Source of the DNA: Avoscillospira sp045579045
Lineage (GTDB): Bacteria > Bacillota > Clostridia > Oscillospirales > Oscillospiraceae
Direction of reading: 5' to 3'
DNA length: 48,814 nucleotides
Assembly (NCBI GenBank): GCA_045579045.1
Contig: JAZNLL010000100.1
Span: 1 to 48,814 of the forward strand
The stretch's first letter is position 1. Each line of letters opens with the position of its first letter. Under the pieces are notes generated by a model that was not told the origin of the DNA, did not search any database, and saw only the letters and a list, made by a program, of their open reading frames with translations. The translations under genes and the position numbers were made by a program. Positions 1 through 8,249 of this stretch are shown in pieces.

Positions 1-429
1 GGTGACATCGCCGCCGATGACTTCGCCTTTGTGGATGAGCAAGGTGGCAAAGTAATCGGCACCCATAGGATGGTTGAGGATGCGGTAAACATACCGTTTT
101 GCGGCTTTGCCGGCAAAGGGTTCCAGATTGTAGCCTTGTGACTGCTGCAACTGGTTATAGCGGGTGAAGACTTCATTGAAGGTTTCGGGAATCCGGACCT
201 CCTGTGTTTCGTGGGGCGTTTCCGAGACGTCCCAACCGAAGGATCGCAGGAAGTCTAACCGCTGCTGGTTGGTGGAGGCTTCCTTGGTGGGTTCGGTGCT
301 TTCCGGCGAATCGGAGATGTCGGCGTCAGCTTTTCCGCATAAGAAAATCAGCAGGAAAATGACGCCTACTGCTACGATCAGACCAGTGAGAAGTTTTTTC
401 TTGGATACCTTGGCAGATACGATCATCAT
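1..429 (-). CDS. DUF4830-type membrane-anchored protein (3' end outside window)
   Basis: The reading frame starts at 429 and runs off the window edge, leaving 143 residues. The start has a good Shine-Dalgarno (GGGAGG about 8 bases upstream), with two adjacent ATGs. Residues 11-31 form a hydrophobic segment after a lysine-rich stretch (signal or anchor helix). A polar linker rich in Ser, Thr and Glu follows, then a compact domain containing FGWDVSETPHETQEVRIP, a YNQLQQSQGYNLEPF block and a final GEVIGGDVT. That order matches the DUF4830 family of Clostridia, whose function is unknown; the domain normally ends soon after GGDV, so only a few residues should be missing. The gene is divergent from rsuA. 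Family recognition is from memory. Confidence 0.75.
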   Translation of the reverse strand, partial: MMIVSAKVSKKKLLTGLIVAVGVIFLLIFLCGKADADISDSPESTEPTKEASTNQQRLDFLRSFGWDVSETPHETQEVRIPETFNEVFTRYNQLQQSQGYNLEPFAGKAAKRYVYRILNHPMGADYFATLLIHKGEVIGGDVT

Positions 430-484
430 GGGTCATTCCTCCCTGTTTTTGGGTGGTACAGCCTATGTGAAAGGATGGACAAAT

Positions 485-1255
485 ATGCAGCGATTGGATA
501 AGCTTCTTTCCGAAGCCGGTGTGGCATCCCGGAAGGAACTAAAAAATATGATCAAGGCAGGCCGTGTGACGGTGGACGGCACAGTTGCAAAAGTCCCGGA
601 AATGAAGGTAGATGAGAAACTTGCTGATGTAAAGGTGGACGGCGTATCGGTGGGTCGGCAGAGACCCGTTGTGCTGATGCTCCACAAACCGGCAGGTTAT
701 GTGACTTCCACCGACGATCCCAGAGACAAAACCGTTATGGAGCTGATCCCGGAGGAATACCGCTATCTGGCCCCCAAGCCTGTGGGGCGTCTGGACAAGG
801 AGACGGAAGGGCTTTTGCTCTTTACCAACGATGGACAGCTGGCTCACCGTATTTTGTCCCCCAAAAGCCGTATCTGGAAGCGGTACTATGCCGAGCATGA
901 GGGCTGTGCCGGGGAAGAGGATGTACAGGCCTTTGCCGATGGAATCACATTAAAAGACGGCGATCAGTGCCTGCCTGCCAAATTGATCCCACAGGGAGAA
1001 GGCAAGAGCATTGTAGAAGTCTGCGAGGGAAAATATCATCAGGTGCGCCGGATGCTGGCCTCCCGTGGAATGCCTGTGACCTACCTCAAACGAATCGCAG
1101 AGGGGAAATTGGAGCTGGGTGACCTTCCCTTGGGGGAGGTTCGGGAAATCCCTCTAGATGTAGTGTATAGTTGTTGTGATATTGCACAACAGCCAAATGG
1201 CAGTGAAAGAGCAGAAATGACACTCCAAATTGGCCAGTCTGACGAAAAAATATAA
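485..1255 (+). CDS. rsuA: 16S rRNA pseudouridine synthase, RsuA family
   Basis: A 256-residue protein predicted to convert a uridine of 16S rRNA to pseudouridine. The N-terminus (MQRLDKLLSEAGVASRKE) is an S4 RNA-binding domain. The catalytic domain carries KPVGRLDKETEGLLLFTNDG, whose GRLDKETEG segment holds the catalytic Asp, and a later GKYHQVRRMLASRG block typical of RsuA/RluB/RluE enzymes. I place the start at 485 because AAGGA lies about 9 bases upstream and the S4 domain begins there; the open frame extends further upstream but overlaps the divergent neighbour. The C-terminus carries about 30 extra residues (after IPLDVVYS) beyond the usual RsuA length. Modification of U516 specifically is inferred. 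Confidence 0.88.
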   Translation: MQRLDKLLSEAGVASRKELKNMIKAGRVTVDGTVAKVPEMKVDEKLADVKVDGVSVGRQRPVVLMLHKPAGYVTSTDDPRDKTVMELIPEEYRYLAPKPVGRLDKETEGLLLFTNDGQLAHRILSPKSRIWKRYYAEHEGCAGEEDVQAFADGITLKDGDQCLPAKLIPQGEGKSIVEVCEGKYHQVRRMLASRGMPVTYLKRIAEGKLELGDLPLGEVREIPLDVVYSCCDIAQQPNGSERAEMTLQIGQSDEKI

Positions 1256-1305
1256 AAATCGCACAAAAATTAAAGGGTATTTTGAAAAGAAATGTCAATA
1301 CCCTC

Positions 1306-1334
1306 TTGAAAAATGGACAAAAGTACTGTATTAT
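1306..1334 (+). promoter_or_regulatory. Sigma-A promoter for the PucR-ftsEX block
   Basis: TTGAAA (1306-1311), a 17-base spacer and TATTAT (1329-1334), about 55 bases ahead of the regulator start. A GGGTATT/AATACCC inverted pair (1275-1281 and 1297-1303) just upstream could be a weak terminator for rsuA. TGTCAATA occurs twice around the promoter (1293-1300 and 1334-1341), possibly as a direct-repeat operator. Confidence 0.55.
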
Positions 1335-1391
1335 GTCAATAAGGCTTTGTGTAAAAAGTATTGTCTATTCAGATAGAGGGAGGGCGTATTT

Positions 1392-2486
1392 ATGTCCAGC
1401 CGTATGTTTCAAAGCGTGATCGTTCAGTTGAAGGAAGCCACCGATCGGGTCATCGGTGTCATCGATGCCGACGGCAATGTGGTCTCCTGCAGCGACACGG
1501 GTCTCATTGGAGAGAAGTGGCCCGAGGCTGTCATCCGTCTGAACAACGCACCGGATTCCATTGTGGTGGCGGAGCACCGCACCATGAAGGCACTGAACAG
1601 CTGGAGCGCATTTTTCGACTATGCCGTATTCGTCGACGGCGAGGACGAAGCTGCCAGAAGCGTCTGTATCATGGCCCATGTGGCTCTGAACGGCGCAAAA
1701 ACCTATTACGAAGAAAAGCACGACAAAGGCACCTTCGTAAAGAATATCATCACCGACAATATCCTGCCCGGTGATATCTACATCCGTGCAAAAGAACTGC
1801 ATTTTACCACCGATCTGCCCAGGGTGGTGCTGCTCGTCCGTCAGGTGGGCCGTGCCGATGTGGCTTCTGTGGATCTGCTGCAGGGTATGTTTGCCGATAA
1901 ACAGCAGGACTTTGTGCTGAACATCAACGAGACCGATATCGCTGTGGTCAAGCAGATCACTGCCACCACCGATATGTCTGAGATCATCAAGCTGGCGCAG
2001 CACATCGAAGATACCCTCAAGGCAGAGCTGTTCATCAAGACTGTCATCGGTATCTCCACCGTGGCCGGTCATCTCCGTGAACTGGCAGATGCCTTCAAGG
2101 AAGCACAGACCGCCATCGAAGTGGGCAAGGTCTTTGACACCGAAAAGAGCATCATGACCTATGAGAATCTGGGTATCGGCCGTCTGATCTATCAGCTGCC
2201 CACCACCCTGTGCGAGATCTTCCTCAGCGAAGTGTTCAAGAAGAACTCCATCGATTCTCTGGATCAGGAGACCCTGTTTACCATCAACAAGTTCTTTGAG
2301 AACAATCTGAACGTTTCCGAAACGTCCAGAAAGTTGTTCGTCCACAGAAATACGCTGGTCTACCGTTTGGAGAAGATCAAGAAGCTCACCGGTCTGGACC
2401 TGCGTGAGTTCGACCATGCCATCATCTTCAAGGTGGCACTGATGGTCAAGAAATATCTTGCGTCCCGGGAAAACCGTCTGATCTGA
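1392..2486 (+). CDS. PucR/CdaR-like transcriptional regulator
   Basis: A 364-residue protein whose last ~60 residues form a PucR-type helix-turn-helix: NNLNVSETSRKLFVHRNTLV, then YRLEKIKKLTGLDLREF. This is the signature seen in PucR and CdaR sugar-diacid regulators. The N-terminal ~120 residues look like a sensory domain (MFQSVIVQLKEATDRVIGVI and following), and the middle resembles the GGDEF-like domain of this family. There is no membrane segment. The Shine-Dalgarno is GGAGG at about 1379. The gene lies 28 bases upstream of ftsE in the same direction, so it may be co-transcribed with and control the division/cell-wall genes; ligand and targets cannot be read from the sequence. Confidence 0.8.
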   Translation: MSSRMFQSVIVQLKEATDRVIGVIDADGNVVSCSDTGLIGEKWPEAVIRLNNAPDSIVVAEHRTMKALNSWSAFFDYAVFVDGEDEAARSVCIMAHVALNGAKTYYEEKHDKGTFVKNIITDNILPGDIYIRAKELHFTTDLPRVVLLVRQVGRADVASVDLLQGMFADKQQDFVLNINETDIAVVKQITATTDMSEIIKLAQHIEDTLKAELFIKTVIGISTVAGHLRELADAFKEAQTAIEVGKVFDTEKSIMTYENLGIGRLIYQLPTTLCEIFLSEVFKKNSIDSLDQETLFTINKFFENNLNVSETSRKLFVHRNTLVYRLEKIKKLTGLDLREFDHAIIFKVALMVKKYLASRENRLI

Positions 2487-2514
2487 TGGCTTCCGGGAGA
2501 AGCGGAGTATATCC

Positions 2515-3204
2515 ATGATTGAATTTAGAAATGTATCGAAAGTTTACGAGCCGGGTACCCGTGCCCTGAACGACGTCTCTTTGAAGATCGAAGACGGCGA
2601 GTTCGTGTTCCTGGTCGGTCCTTCCGGCTCCGGTAAGTCCACCATCATCAAGATTCTCACCGCCGAACTGCAGCCCACTTCCGGCAGCGTGTTCGTCAAC
2701 GGCTTTACCCTGGAGAAGATCCGCCGCAGCGCGATTCCTTATATGCGCCGCACTCTGGGCATTATCTTCCAGGATTTCCGTCTCATTGAGAATAAGTCCG
2801 TCTATGACAACGTGGCTTTTGCCATGCGTGTCATCGGTGCTTCGGAGAAGGAGATCAAGAAGAGAGTTCCCTATGTTCTGGAACTGGTGGGTCTGGAAAA
2901 CAAGAGCCGCCGCCTGCCTCATGAAATGTCCGGCGGCGAGCAGCAGCGTGTGGCCATCGCAAGGGCGCTGGTCAACAATCCTAACATGATTATTGCCGAC
3001 GAGCCTACGGGCAATCTGGACCCGGCCCGCTCTCTGGAAATCATGATGCTGCTGGAACAGATCAATGCCCTGGGTACGACGGTTATGGTCGTTACCCACG
3101 CAAAGGAACTGGTGGACCGCTTTACCAAGCGTGTGATCGCTATCGATCAGGGCGAGATCATCAGTGACGGAATGGACGGTTATTACGCTTATGAAGAAGA
3201 ATAA
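2515..3204 (+). CDS. ftsE: Cell division ATP-binding protein FtsE
   Basis: A 229-residue ABC ATPase that, with FtsX, transmits ATP-driven conformational change to a periseptal peptidoglycan hydrolase. The Walker A loop is at residues 35-43 (VGPSGSGKST), followed by a Q-loop (IFQDFRLIENKSVYDNVAF, highly characteristic of FtsE), the ABC signature (MSGGEQQRVAIARAL) and Walker B with catalytic Glu (IIADEPTGNLDP). Length is normal. The stop overlaps the ftsX start by 14 bases, indicating translational coupling. The downstream M23 coiled-coil hydrolase is the expected effector. Confidence 0.96.
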   Translation: MIEFRNVSKVYEPGTRALNDVSLKIEDGEFVFLVGPSGSGKSTIIKILTAELQPTSGSVFVNGFTLEKIRRSAIPYMRRTLGIIFQDFRLIENKSVYDNVAFAMRVIGASEKEIKKRVPYVLELVGLENKSRRLPHEMSGGEQQRVAIARALVNNPNMIIADEPTGNLDPARSLEIMMLLEQINALGTTVMVVTHAKELVDRFTKRVIAIDQGEIISDGMDGYYAYEEE

Positions 3205-4078
3205 TATCGGCTATTTGCTGCGGGAGGGCATTCGAGGCCTGTTTTTGCACGGTTTTATGTCCTTTGCCGCCATCTGGGTGACCATCGCCAGCCTGCTGAT
3301 TATGGGCACCTTCGGCCTGCTGCTGTTCAATCTCAACGAGATGATTTTGGAATTGGAGCAGGATAACGAAGTTTTGGTCTACATTGACGAGACCCTGTCC
3401 GAAGCAGAGGCAAAAAGCGTCGGCTCCCAGATCAATATGATTACCAATGTCAACAATGCCCAGTTTATTTCCCGGGAAGAGGCTCTTACCAACTTTATCG
3501 CGGAACAGCAGGATGAAGGCCTGTTTGCAGGCTTGGAATCCAGCACCTTCCGGGATCGCTATGCCGTTTCCATGGTGGATAATAAACTGATGCGCCAGAC
3601 CTGCGAGGAAATGGAAGGCATTCAGGGTGTGGCGGAAGTCATGGCCCATTATGAGATCTCCGAAGGCTTCCAGACCATTCAGCAGATGCTCAATATCGCA
3701 TCGTTTATCATCATTGCGGTTTTGTTTGTGGTGTCCATGCTCATTATTTCCAATACGGTCAAGCTGGCTATGTATGACCGCAAAGAAGAGATCGCCATTA
3801 TGAAAATGGTCGGCGCTACCAACGGCTTTATCCGCTGGCCCTTTGTGGTGGAAGGCTTCCTGCTGGGACTGATCGCCTCTGTGGTGGCATTCTTCCTGCA
3901 GTGGGGTCTGTATAACTTCCTGTCCAACCAGATCGCAAGTCTGGACTCTCTGGAACTGATCACCATGGTGCCCTTCGTGGAAGTCATCGAAGTGGTGGCT
4001 GTCTGCTATGCAGCTGTGGGCTTTGTGGTAGGTGTGTTCGGCAGCTTGCTGTCCATCCGCAAGTTCCTGAAAGTATAA
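3191..4078 (+). CDS. ftsX: Cell division protein FtsX
   Basis: A 295-residue membrane protein and the permease-like partner of FtsE. The first hydrophobic helix (residues ~19-45) is followed by a large extracytoplasmic domain of about 130 residues. Three further helices follow, in the usual FtsX arrangement with a basic cytoplasmic loop after the second (KLAMYDRKEEIAIMKMVGAT, the hallmark of the FtsX/MacB fold). I chose ATG 3191 rather than upstream in-frame codons because the protein then begins MKKNNIGYLLREGIRGLF, as FtsX does, and overlaps ftsE by 14 bases. The extracellular loop should contact the M23 protein encoded next. Confidence 0.95.
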   Translation: MKKNNIGYLLREGIRGLFLHGFMSFAAIWVTIASLLIMGTFGLLLFNLNEMILELEQDNEVLVYIDETLSEAEAKSVGSQINMITNVNNAQFISREEALTNFIAEQQDEGLFAGLESSTFRDRYAVSMVDNKLMRQTCEEMEGIQGVAEVMAHYEISEGFQTIQQMLNIASFIIIAVLFVVSMLIISNTVKLAMYDRKEEIAIMKMVGATNGFIRWPFVVEGFLLGLIASVVAFFLQWGLYNFLSNQIASLDSLELITMVPFVEVIEVVAVCYAAVGFVVGVFGSLLSIRKFLKV

Positions 4079-4088
4079 GAGGTTTTTC

Positions 4089-5336
4089 ATGAAAAACAGC
4101 AAATTTTTCGTCCGTCTGCTTTGCATTATCCTCACCGTTATCATGGTGGGCGGACTGATCACAGGCGCGTTGGTCACTATGGCAAATGCAGCGACCTCCA
4201 GTCAGCTGAAAAAAGAACTGGATGCGCTGAAAAATGAGGCACAGGAGATCATCAATCAGGGTATTGCTCTGAAGAAAGAACTGGATGCCAACGAATCCAA
4301 GACCACGACGACCATCGAGCAGAAAAGTTCCATCGATCAGCAGATTCGCATCACCGAACAGGAGATCGAAAATGCCAATGCCCAGATCAGCCAGTACAGC
4401 CTTCTGATCGCTGAAAAGCAGAAAGAACTGGAAGCGGCACAGGCTGAGCAGGAGGAACTGAACCAAAGAAATAAGGCACGGCTCCGTGCCATGGAAGAAA
4501 ACGGTAAGGTTTCTTACTGGTCCATTCTCTTTAAGGCCAGCAGCTTTTCTGACCTTTTGAGCCGCATCGACAGCATCCATGAGGTGGCAGAAGCCGACCA
4601 GCGGATGCTGGAGCAGATGCAGGCGGTAGCGGAGAAGATCGAGCAGGACCGGCAGGAAATGGAAGAAGAGCTGGCTGCTCAGCAGGAAGTCAAGGACCTT
4701 CTGGCTGAAAAGGAAGAGACCCTTCTGGCACAGAGAGAAGAAGCCAACAGCCTGCTGCTGGAACTGAAGGCCGAAGGCGAACGGCTGACGGAGGAATATC
4801 TGGCAAACGAAGCTGCGGAAGCAGAGGCACGCGCCATCGCCATGCAGAAACAGGCAGAGTATGAAGCCCAGCTTTCCGCCGAGCAGAAGGCCGCTCTGGC
4901 TGCCCAGAACAAGAACAATGTGGCAGGCGGTTATACCGGCGGCGGTTCCGGCTTCAGCAATCCTCTGCGGATCGGTCTGACCGTGACCAGCGCTTACGGC
5001 TGGCGAATCCATCCCACCATGGGTGATAAGCGGTTCCACACCGGTGTGGACTTTGCTGCCCCTCAGGGAACACCCATCTATGCCATTGCCTCCGGTACGG
5101 TTACTTCTGCCTACTATAACACTGCCAACGGCTACATGGTTTCCATTGCCCACGGCGGCGGTTACGGCAGCCTCTATGCCCATAGGACCCACTTTGTGGT
5201 CTCCTCCGGCGATTCTGTCTCGCAGGGGCAGGTCATCGGCTATGTGGGTTCCACCGGCTGGTCTACGGGCCCCCACCTGCATTTTGAAGTCCATGTCAAC
5301 GGTGCATCCGTGAACCCCATGGATTATGTGGGATAA
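4089..5336 (+). CDS. Secreted M23 peptidoglycan endopeptidase with coiled coil (EnvC/PcsB/CwlO-like role)
   Basis: A 415-residue exported hydrolase. It starts with a lysine-containing signal peptide ending near ANAA (residue ~35). A long Glu/Gln/Lys/Ala-rich coiled coil covers residues ~37-275. A Gly-rich linker and a C-terminal M23 (LytM) domain follow from ~288. The zinc ligands expected for an active enzyme are present: H317 and D321 (HTGVD) and H398 in HLHFE, with H396 as the second active-site His. The position 10 bases after ftsX and the coiled coil/LytM layout fit the FtsEX-activated hydrolase. Unlike E. coli EnvC, which is a catalytically dead activator, this one looks active. Confidence 0.92.
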   Translation: MKNSKFFVRLLCIILTVIMVGGLITGALVTMANAATSSQLKKELDALKNEAQEIINQGIALKKELDANESKTTTTIEQKSSIDQQIRITEQEIENANAQISQYSLLIAEKQKELEAAQAEQEELNQRNKARLRAMEENGKVSYWSILFKASSFSDLLSRIDSIHEVAEADQRMLEQMQAVAEKIEQDRQEMEEELAAQQEVKDLLAEKEETLLAQREEANSLLLELKAEGERLTEEYLANEAAEAEARAIAMQKQAEYEAQLSAEQKAALAAQNKNNVAGGYTGGGSGFSNPLRIGLTVTSAYGWRIHPTMGDKRFHTGVDFAAPQGTPIYAIASGTVTSAYYNTANGYMVSIAHGGGYGSLYAHRTHFVVSSGDSVSQGQVIGYVGSTGWSTGPHLHFEVHVNGASVNPMDYVG

Positions 5337-5348
5337 AAAGAGAAACAT

Positions 5349-5376
5349 AAGGAACGGAGCTTCGCTCCGTTCCTTT
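5349..5376 (+). terminator. Hairpin after the M23 gene
   Basis: A perfect 12-bp stem (5349-5360 with 5364-5375) and a TTC loop, followed by only a short T run. It probably terminates or attenuates transcription after ftsEX-M23 before the S41 protease gene; partial read-through is plausible because no clear promoter follows. Confidence 0.65.
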
Positions 5377-5399
5377 GGTATTGCAAGGAGTTGTTTGCA

Positions 5400-6593
5400 T
5401 TGAAGAAAGCCGGAAAGATCCTGCTTGTGTGCTTTTTGATTTTGGCAGCTGCCGTAGGCGGCAGTCTGTTGACTCTGCATAGGATGACGCCGCCTCTGTA
5501 TCAGGTGGAGACCGATCCTGTCATCCGAAAAATGACGGAGATCGAGAAATTCCTGGGGGAATATTTCATCGATGAATATGACCCGGAAGCACTGACTGCC
5601 GCTGCGGCCGACGGTGCTGCCGCCGCCATGGTGGCTGCCACCGGTGACCGGTGGAGCTACTATATCAGTGCCGATGATATGGAAGCCCATGAAGAAGCAT
5701 TTTATAATGAGTATGTGGGCGTGGGCATTATGATTCAGCTGGCGGAGCAGGGTGTGGAGGTCGTTTCCGTCACAGAGGGCGGTCCGGCAGAGGAAGCCGG
5801 TCTGCAGGTAGACGATATCATCACCCATGTGGAAGGACAGTCCACGCTGGAATTGGGTGTGGAAGGCACCAAAGAATTGGTGCGGGGCGAGCCGGAGACC
5901 AAGGTCCATTTCACCGTCCTCCGTGGAGAGAAGGTCATGGAAATGGATCTGACCCGTCGGCAGATCGTCAATCCCGTGGCGGAGGCGGAAATGCTGGAAG
6001 GCAACATCGGCTGGATCACCATAGCTGATTTTGACCACCACTGCGCCGAACAGACCATCCAGTGCATGAAGGATATGCTGAACGGCGGTGCCAAGGCACT
6101 GATTTTCGATGTCCGGTTCAATCCCGGCGGTCTGAAAACGGAAATGATCGAGATTTTGGATGCCATTTTGCCAAAGGGAGAGCTGTTCCGCAGCAAGGAC
6201 TATGCCGGCAGGGAAGAAGTGGACTACTCTGATTCTGCCAGCCTCATGATTCCCATGGCGGTGCTGGTTAACAAGGATTCTTATTCCGCTGCGGAGTTCT
6301 TTGCTGCCGCCATGCAGGAATATGAAGCTGCCGTCATTGTGGGTGAGCAGACGGTGGGCAAAGGCAATTTTCAGGTGACCATGCCCCTGACCGATGGCTC
6401 TGCCGTGGCCATCTCCGTGGGTAAGTACTATACCCCTCAGGGCAGAAGTCTCACCGATGTGGGCGTGACCCCGGATATCCCTGTGGAAATGGAATATGAG
6501 GACTATGTCGATCTGTACTACGACAATCTTTCTGCAGAGGAAGACGTCCAGCTGCAGGCGGCGGTTTCTGCCATGAAAAGTAAAATCTCTTGA
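5400..6593 (+). CDS. S41 family C-terminal processing protease (Ctp)
   Basis: A 397-residue membrane-anchored serine protease. I chose TTG 5400 because AAGGAG (5385-5390) lies 9 bases before it and would abut the in-frame TTG at 5391. Residues ~5-27 form a signal/anchor helix. A PDZ domain follows (GVGIMIQLAEQGVEVVSVTE, then GGPAEEAGLQVDDIITHVEG), then the tail-specific protease domain with the Ser-Lys dyad S296 (in DSYSAAEFF) and K321 (in VGKGNF). Such enzymes trim or degrade exported proteins from their C-termini. The location behind ftsEX and the M23 gene suggests a role in controlling the wall hydrolase, but the substrate is inference. Confidence 0.9.
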   Translation: MKKAGKILLVCFLILAAAVGGSLLTLHRMTPPLYQVETDPVIRKMTEIEKFLGEYFIDEYDPEALTAAAADGAAAAMVAATGDRWSYYISADDMEAHEEAFYNEYVGVGIMIQLAEQGVEVVSVTEGGPAEEAGLQVDDIITHVEGQSTLELGVEGTKELVRGEPETKVHFTVLRGEKVMEMDLTRRQIVNPVAEAEMLEGNIGWITIADFDHHCAEQTIQCMKDMLNGGAKALIFDVRFNPGGLKTEMIEILDAILPKGELFRSKDYAGREEVDYSDSASLMIPMAVLVNKDSYSAAEFFAAAMQEYEAAVIVGEQTVGKGNFQVTMPLTDGSAVAISVGKYYTPQGRSLTDVGVTPDIPVEMEYEDYVDLYYDNLSAEEDVQLQAAVSAMKSKIS

Positions 6594-6619
6594 CAGAACT
6601 GAACTTTCATGTCTATAAT
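6590..6619 (+). promoter_or_regulatory. Sigma-A promoter for greA
   Basis: TTGACA (6590-6595), an 18-base spacer and TATAAT (6614-6619). The -35 box overlaps the TGA stop codon of the S41 protease gene. Both hexamers match the consensus perfectly. Confidence 0.85.
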
Positions 6620-6659
6620 ATAGCACTGTATGAATTAAACCTTTGGGAGGAACGAACTC

Positions 6660-7133
6660 GTGGCGAAAGAATTTAAGATCACCAGCGCCCGGCTGAAAGA
6701 GCTGGAGGAAGAACTGAACTACCTCAAGACCACCCGGGAAAAGGAAGTTGCGGAGCAGATCAAGGAAGCCCGTTCCTTCGGAGACCTGTCCGAGAACAGC
6801 GAATACGACGAGGCCAAGAATGAGCAGGCCAAGCTCTATGGCCGCATTGCCGAAGTGGAAAATATTCTGGCCAATGCTGTCATCATTGAAGAAAATGATG
6901 AGCCGACTGACCGTGTGGGTCTGGGCTGCCGTGTCCGTGTTCTGGATCTGGAAATGGACGAAGAAGAGGAATATACCATTGTCGGTTCTCAGGAAGCCGA
7001 TCCTATGAACTTCCGCATTTCCGATGACTCTCCCTTCGGTCGTGCCATGAGCGGCAAGACTGTGGGCGATGAAGTGGAAGTGGAAGCACCTGTGGGTCTT
7101 CTGAAGTTCCGCATCGTTGCGGTAGAAAAATAA
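6660..7133 (+). CDS. greA: Transcription elongation factor GreA
   Basis: A 157-residue protein, the normal GreA length, starting at GTG 6660 with GGGAGG 9 bases upstream. The N-terminal antiparallel coiled coil (residues ~1-75) carries the conserved tip: SFGDLSENSEYDEAKNEQ contains the acidic residues that stimulate RNA cleavage in stalled RNA polymerase. The C-terminal globular domain ends with ISDDSPFGRAMSGKTVGDEV, typical of Gre factors. It is monocistronic, between its own consensus promoter and a strong terminator. Confidence 0.97.
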   Translation: MAKEFKITSARLKELEEELNYLKTTREKEVAEQIKEARSFGDLSENSEYDEAKNEQAKLYGRIAEVENILANAVIIEENDEPTDRVGLGCRVRVLDLEMDEEEEYTIVGSQEADPMNFRISDDSPFGRAMSGKTVGDEVEVEAPVGLLKFRIVAVEK

Positions 7134-7141
7134 TTGATAAG

Positions 7142-7174
7142 AAAAGCGGTATAGGTTTGCTATACCGCTTTTTC
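7142..7174 (+). terminator. Intrinsic terminator after greA
   Basis: An 11-bp perfect stem (7144-7154 with 7160-7170) with a GTTTG loop, followed directly by a T tract. Confidence 0.9.
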
Positions 7175-7198
7175 CCCTAAATGAAAGAGGATTAGCTT

Positions 7199-7954
7199 AT
7201 GACAAGGGAACTCATCACCAGTCGGAAAAATCCCCTTTTGCAGCATGTCCGGAAACTGCTGAACAGCCGCAGTTACCGGGAGCAGCAGGGTGAATATGCA
7301 GCCGATGGCATCAAGCTTCTGGAAGAAGCTGTCAAATGGGCACCGGAGACCTTGAGAACGGTTCTGGTGACCAAGGATGTTGTGCTGCCCCAACTGCCGG
7401 AGCAGGTGCGTCTGGTGGAGATTCCCGATGATATCATGGTGCAGGTGTCCCCCATGGAAGCACCGCAGGGCGCGTTGTTCACCTGTGCGCTTCCGGTTTT
7501 GGATGAACTGCATTTGCAGGCGCAGAGCCTTGTTTTGGATGGGATTCAGGATCCCGGAAATCTGGGAACCATTCTGCGGACAGCCGATGCCATGGATGTG
7601 CCGGTGGTGCTGACACCCGGCTGTGCCGATGCTTACAATCATAAAACCGTCCGTGCGTCCATGGGTGCGGTGTTCCGCAGCAGACCTCAATGGGCTTCCC
7701 ATGAGGCGGTGGCGGAGGCCTGTAAGGAAGGAGACATTCCTCTTTGCGTTACGGCGCTGTCTGACCGGGCAGTGGATGTGCGGCAGGCAGATTTGAAGAA
7801 AACTGCCATGGTGATCGGCAGCGAAGGCAAGGGCGTGGGAGAATTCTTCCTGTCCCGTGCCGACAAGGAACTGATTATTCCCATGAGTGAGCGGTGTGAG
7901 TCCCTCAATGCGGCCATTGCGGCAGCCATCGTTCTATGGGAGATGAAGCGATAA
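7199..7954 (+). CDS. TrmH/SpoU family RNA 2'-O-methyltransferase
   Basis: A 251-residue protein. The N-terminal ~95 residues form the substrate-binding extension (MTRELITSRKNPLLQHVRKL, as in 23S rRNA methylases of this family). The SPOUT domain has all three motifs: motif 1 DPGNLGTILRTADA, motif 2 VIGSEGKGVGE, and motif 3 IPMSERCESLNAAIAAAIVL that forms the knot and binds S-adenosylmethionine. The target is probably a ribose in 23S rRNA or tRNA; the exact nucleotide cannot be assigned. The TAA stop is composed of the boundary TA and first base of repeat copy A. Confidence 0.9.
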   Translation: MTRELITSRKNPLLQHVRKLLNSRSYREQQGEYAADGIKLLEEAVKWAPETLRTVLVTKDVVLPQLPEQVRLVEIPDDIMVQVSPMEAPQGALFTCALPVLDELHLQAQSLVLDGIQDPGNLGTILRTADAMDVPVVLTPGCADAYNHKTVRASMGAVFRSRPQWASHEAVAEACKEGDIPLCVTALSDRAVDVRQADLKKTAMVIGSEGKGVGEFFLSRADKELIIPMSERCESLNAAIAAAIVLWEMKR

Positions 7955-8230
7955 GCTGAGAGGACACGAACCGAAATAGCCTCTCAGTCATGCTTTTTGT
8001 TTCTTTTTGCCTTATCTTCCTTGCCTTGCGCCAGCAAGGCGGCGTCATCTGCACCAAAAATCAACGAAAAATCATATGCTGAGAGGTGCCTTGCAGTTTT
8101 CGGCCAGTTGCATTTTCCAAGACAAAGAAAATCACGCAGACAATACTTTCTGTATTATCAAGGGATTTTCTGAGGTATTGGGGAATGCAACTGTCTGAAA
8201 ACCTGTTTGGGTTCGAGTTCTCTCAGCTTA
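7952..8230 (-). mobile_element. MITE-like element, full-length copy A (279 bp)
   Basis: This stretch fills the gap between the trmH-family gene and dprA. Its reverse complement matches 22552-22830 over the full 279 bases with 13 substitutions and no indels by my hand alignment. Both ends read TA-AGCTGAGAG when read inward, forming 28-bp terminal inverted repeats with 4 mismatches. TA on each side would fit a TA target duplication. Internal structure: a terminal hairpin (7956-7963 with 7980-7987), a third GCTGAGAGG at 8078-8086, and a long imperfect stem (8096-8114 with 8184-8202). No transposase gene is present. A 63-codon frame inside (8007-8198) looks non-coding. Confidence 0.85.
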
Positions 8231-8249
8231 AAGAAAGGCGGTGGAAGCC

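Noticed and set aside
8007..8198. A 63-codon frame inside copy A, with a matching frame in copy C (22584-22775)
   Set aside because: The frames match only because the DNA repeat is conserved. About 10 base differences give 6 amino-acid changes, with no sign of purifying selection, and neither has a Shine-Dalgarno.
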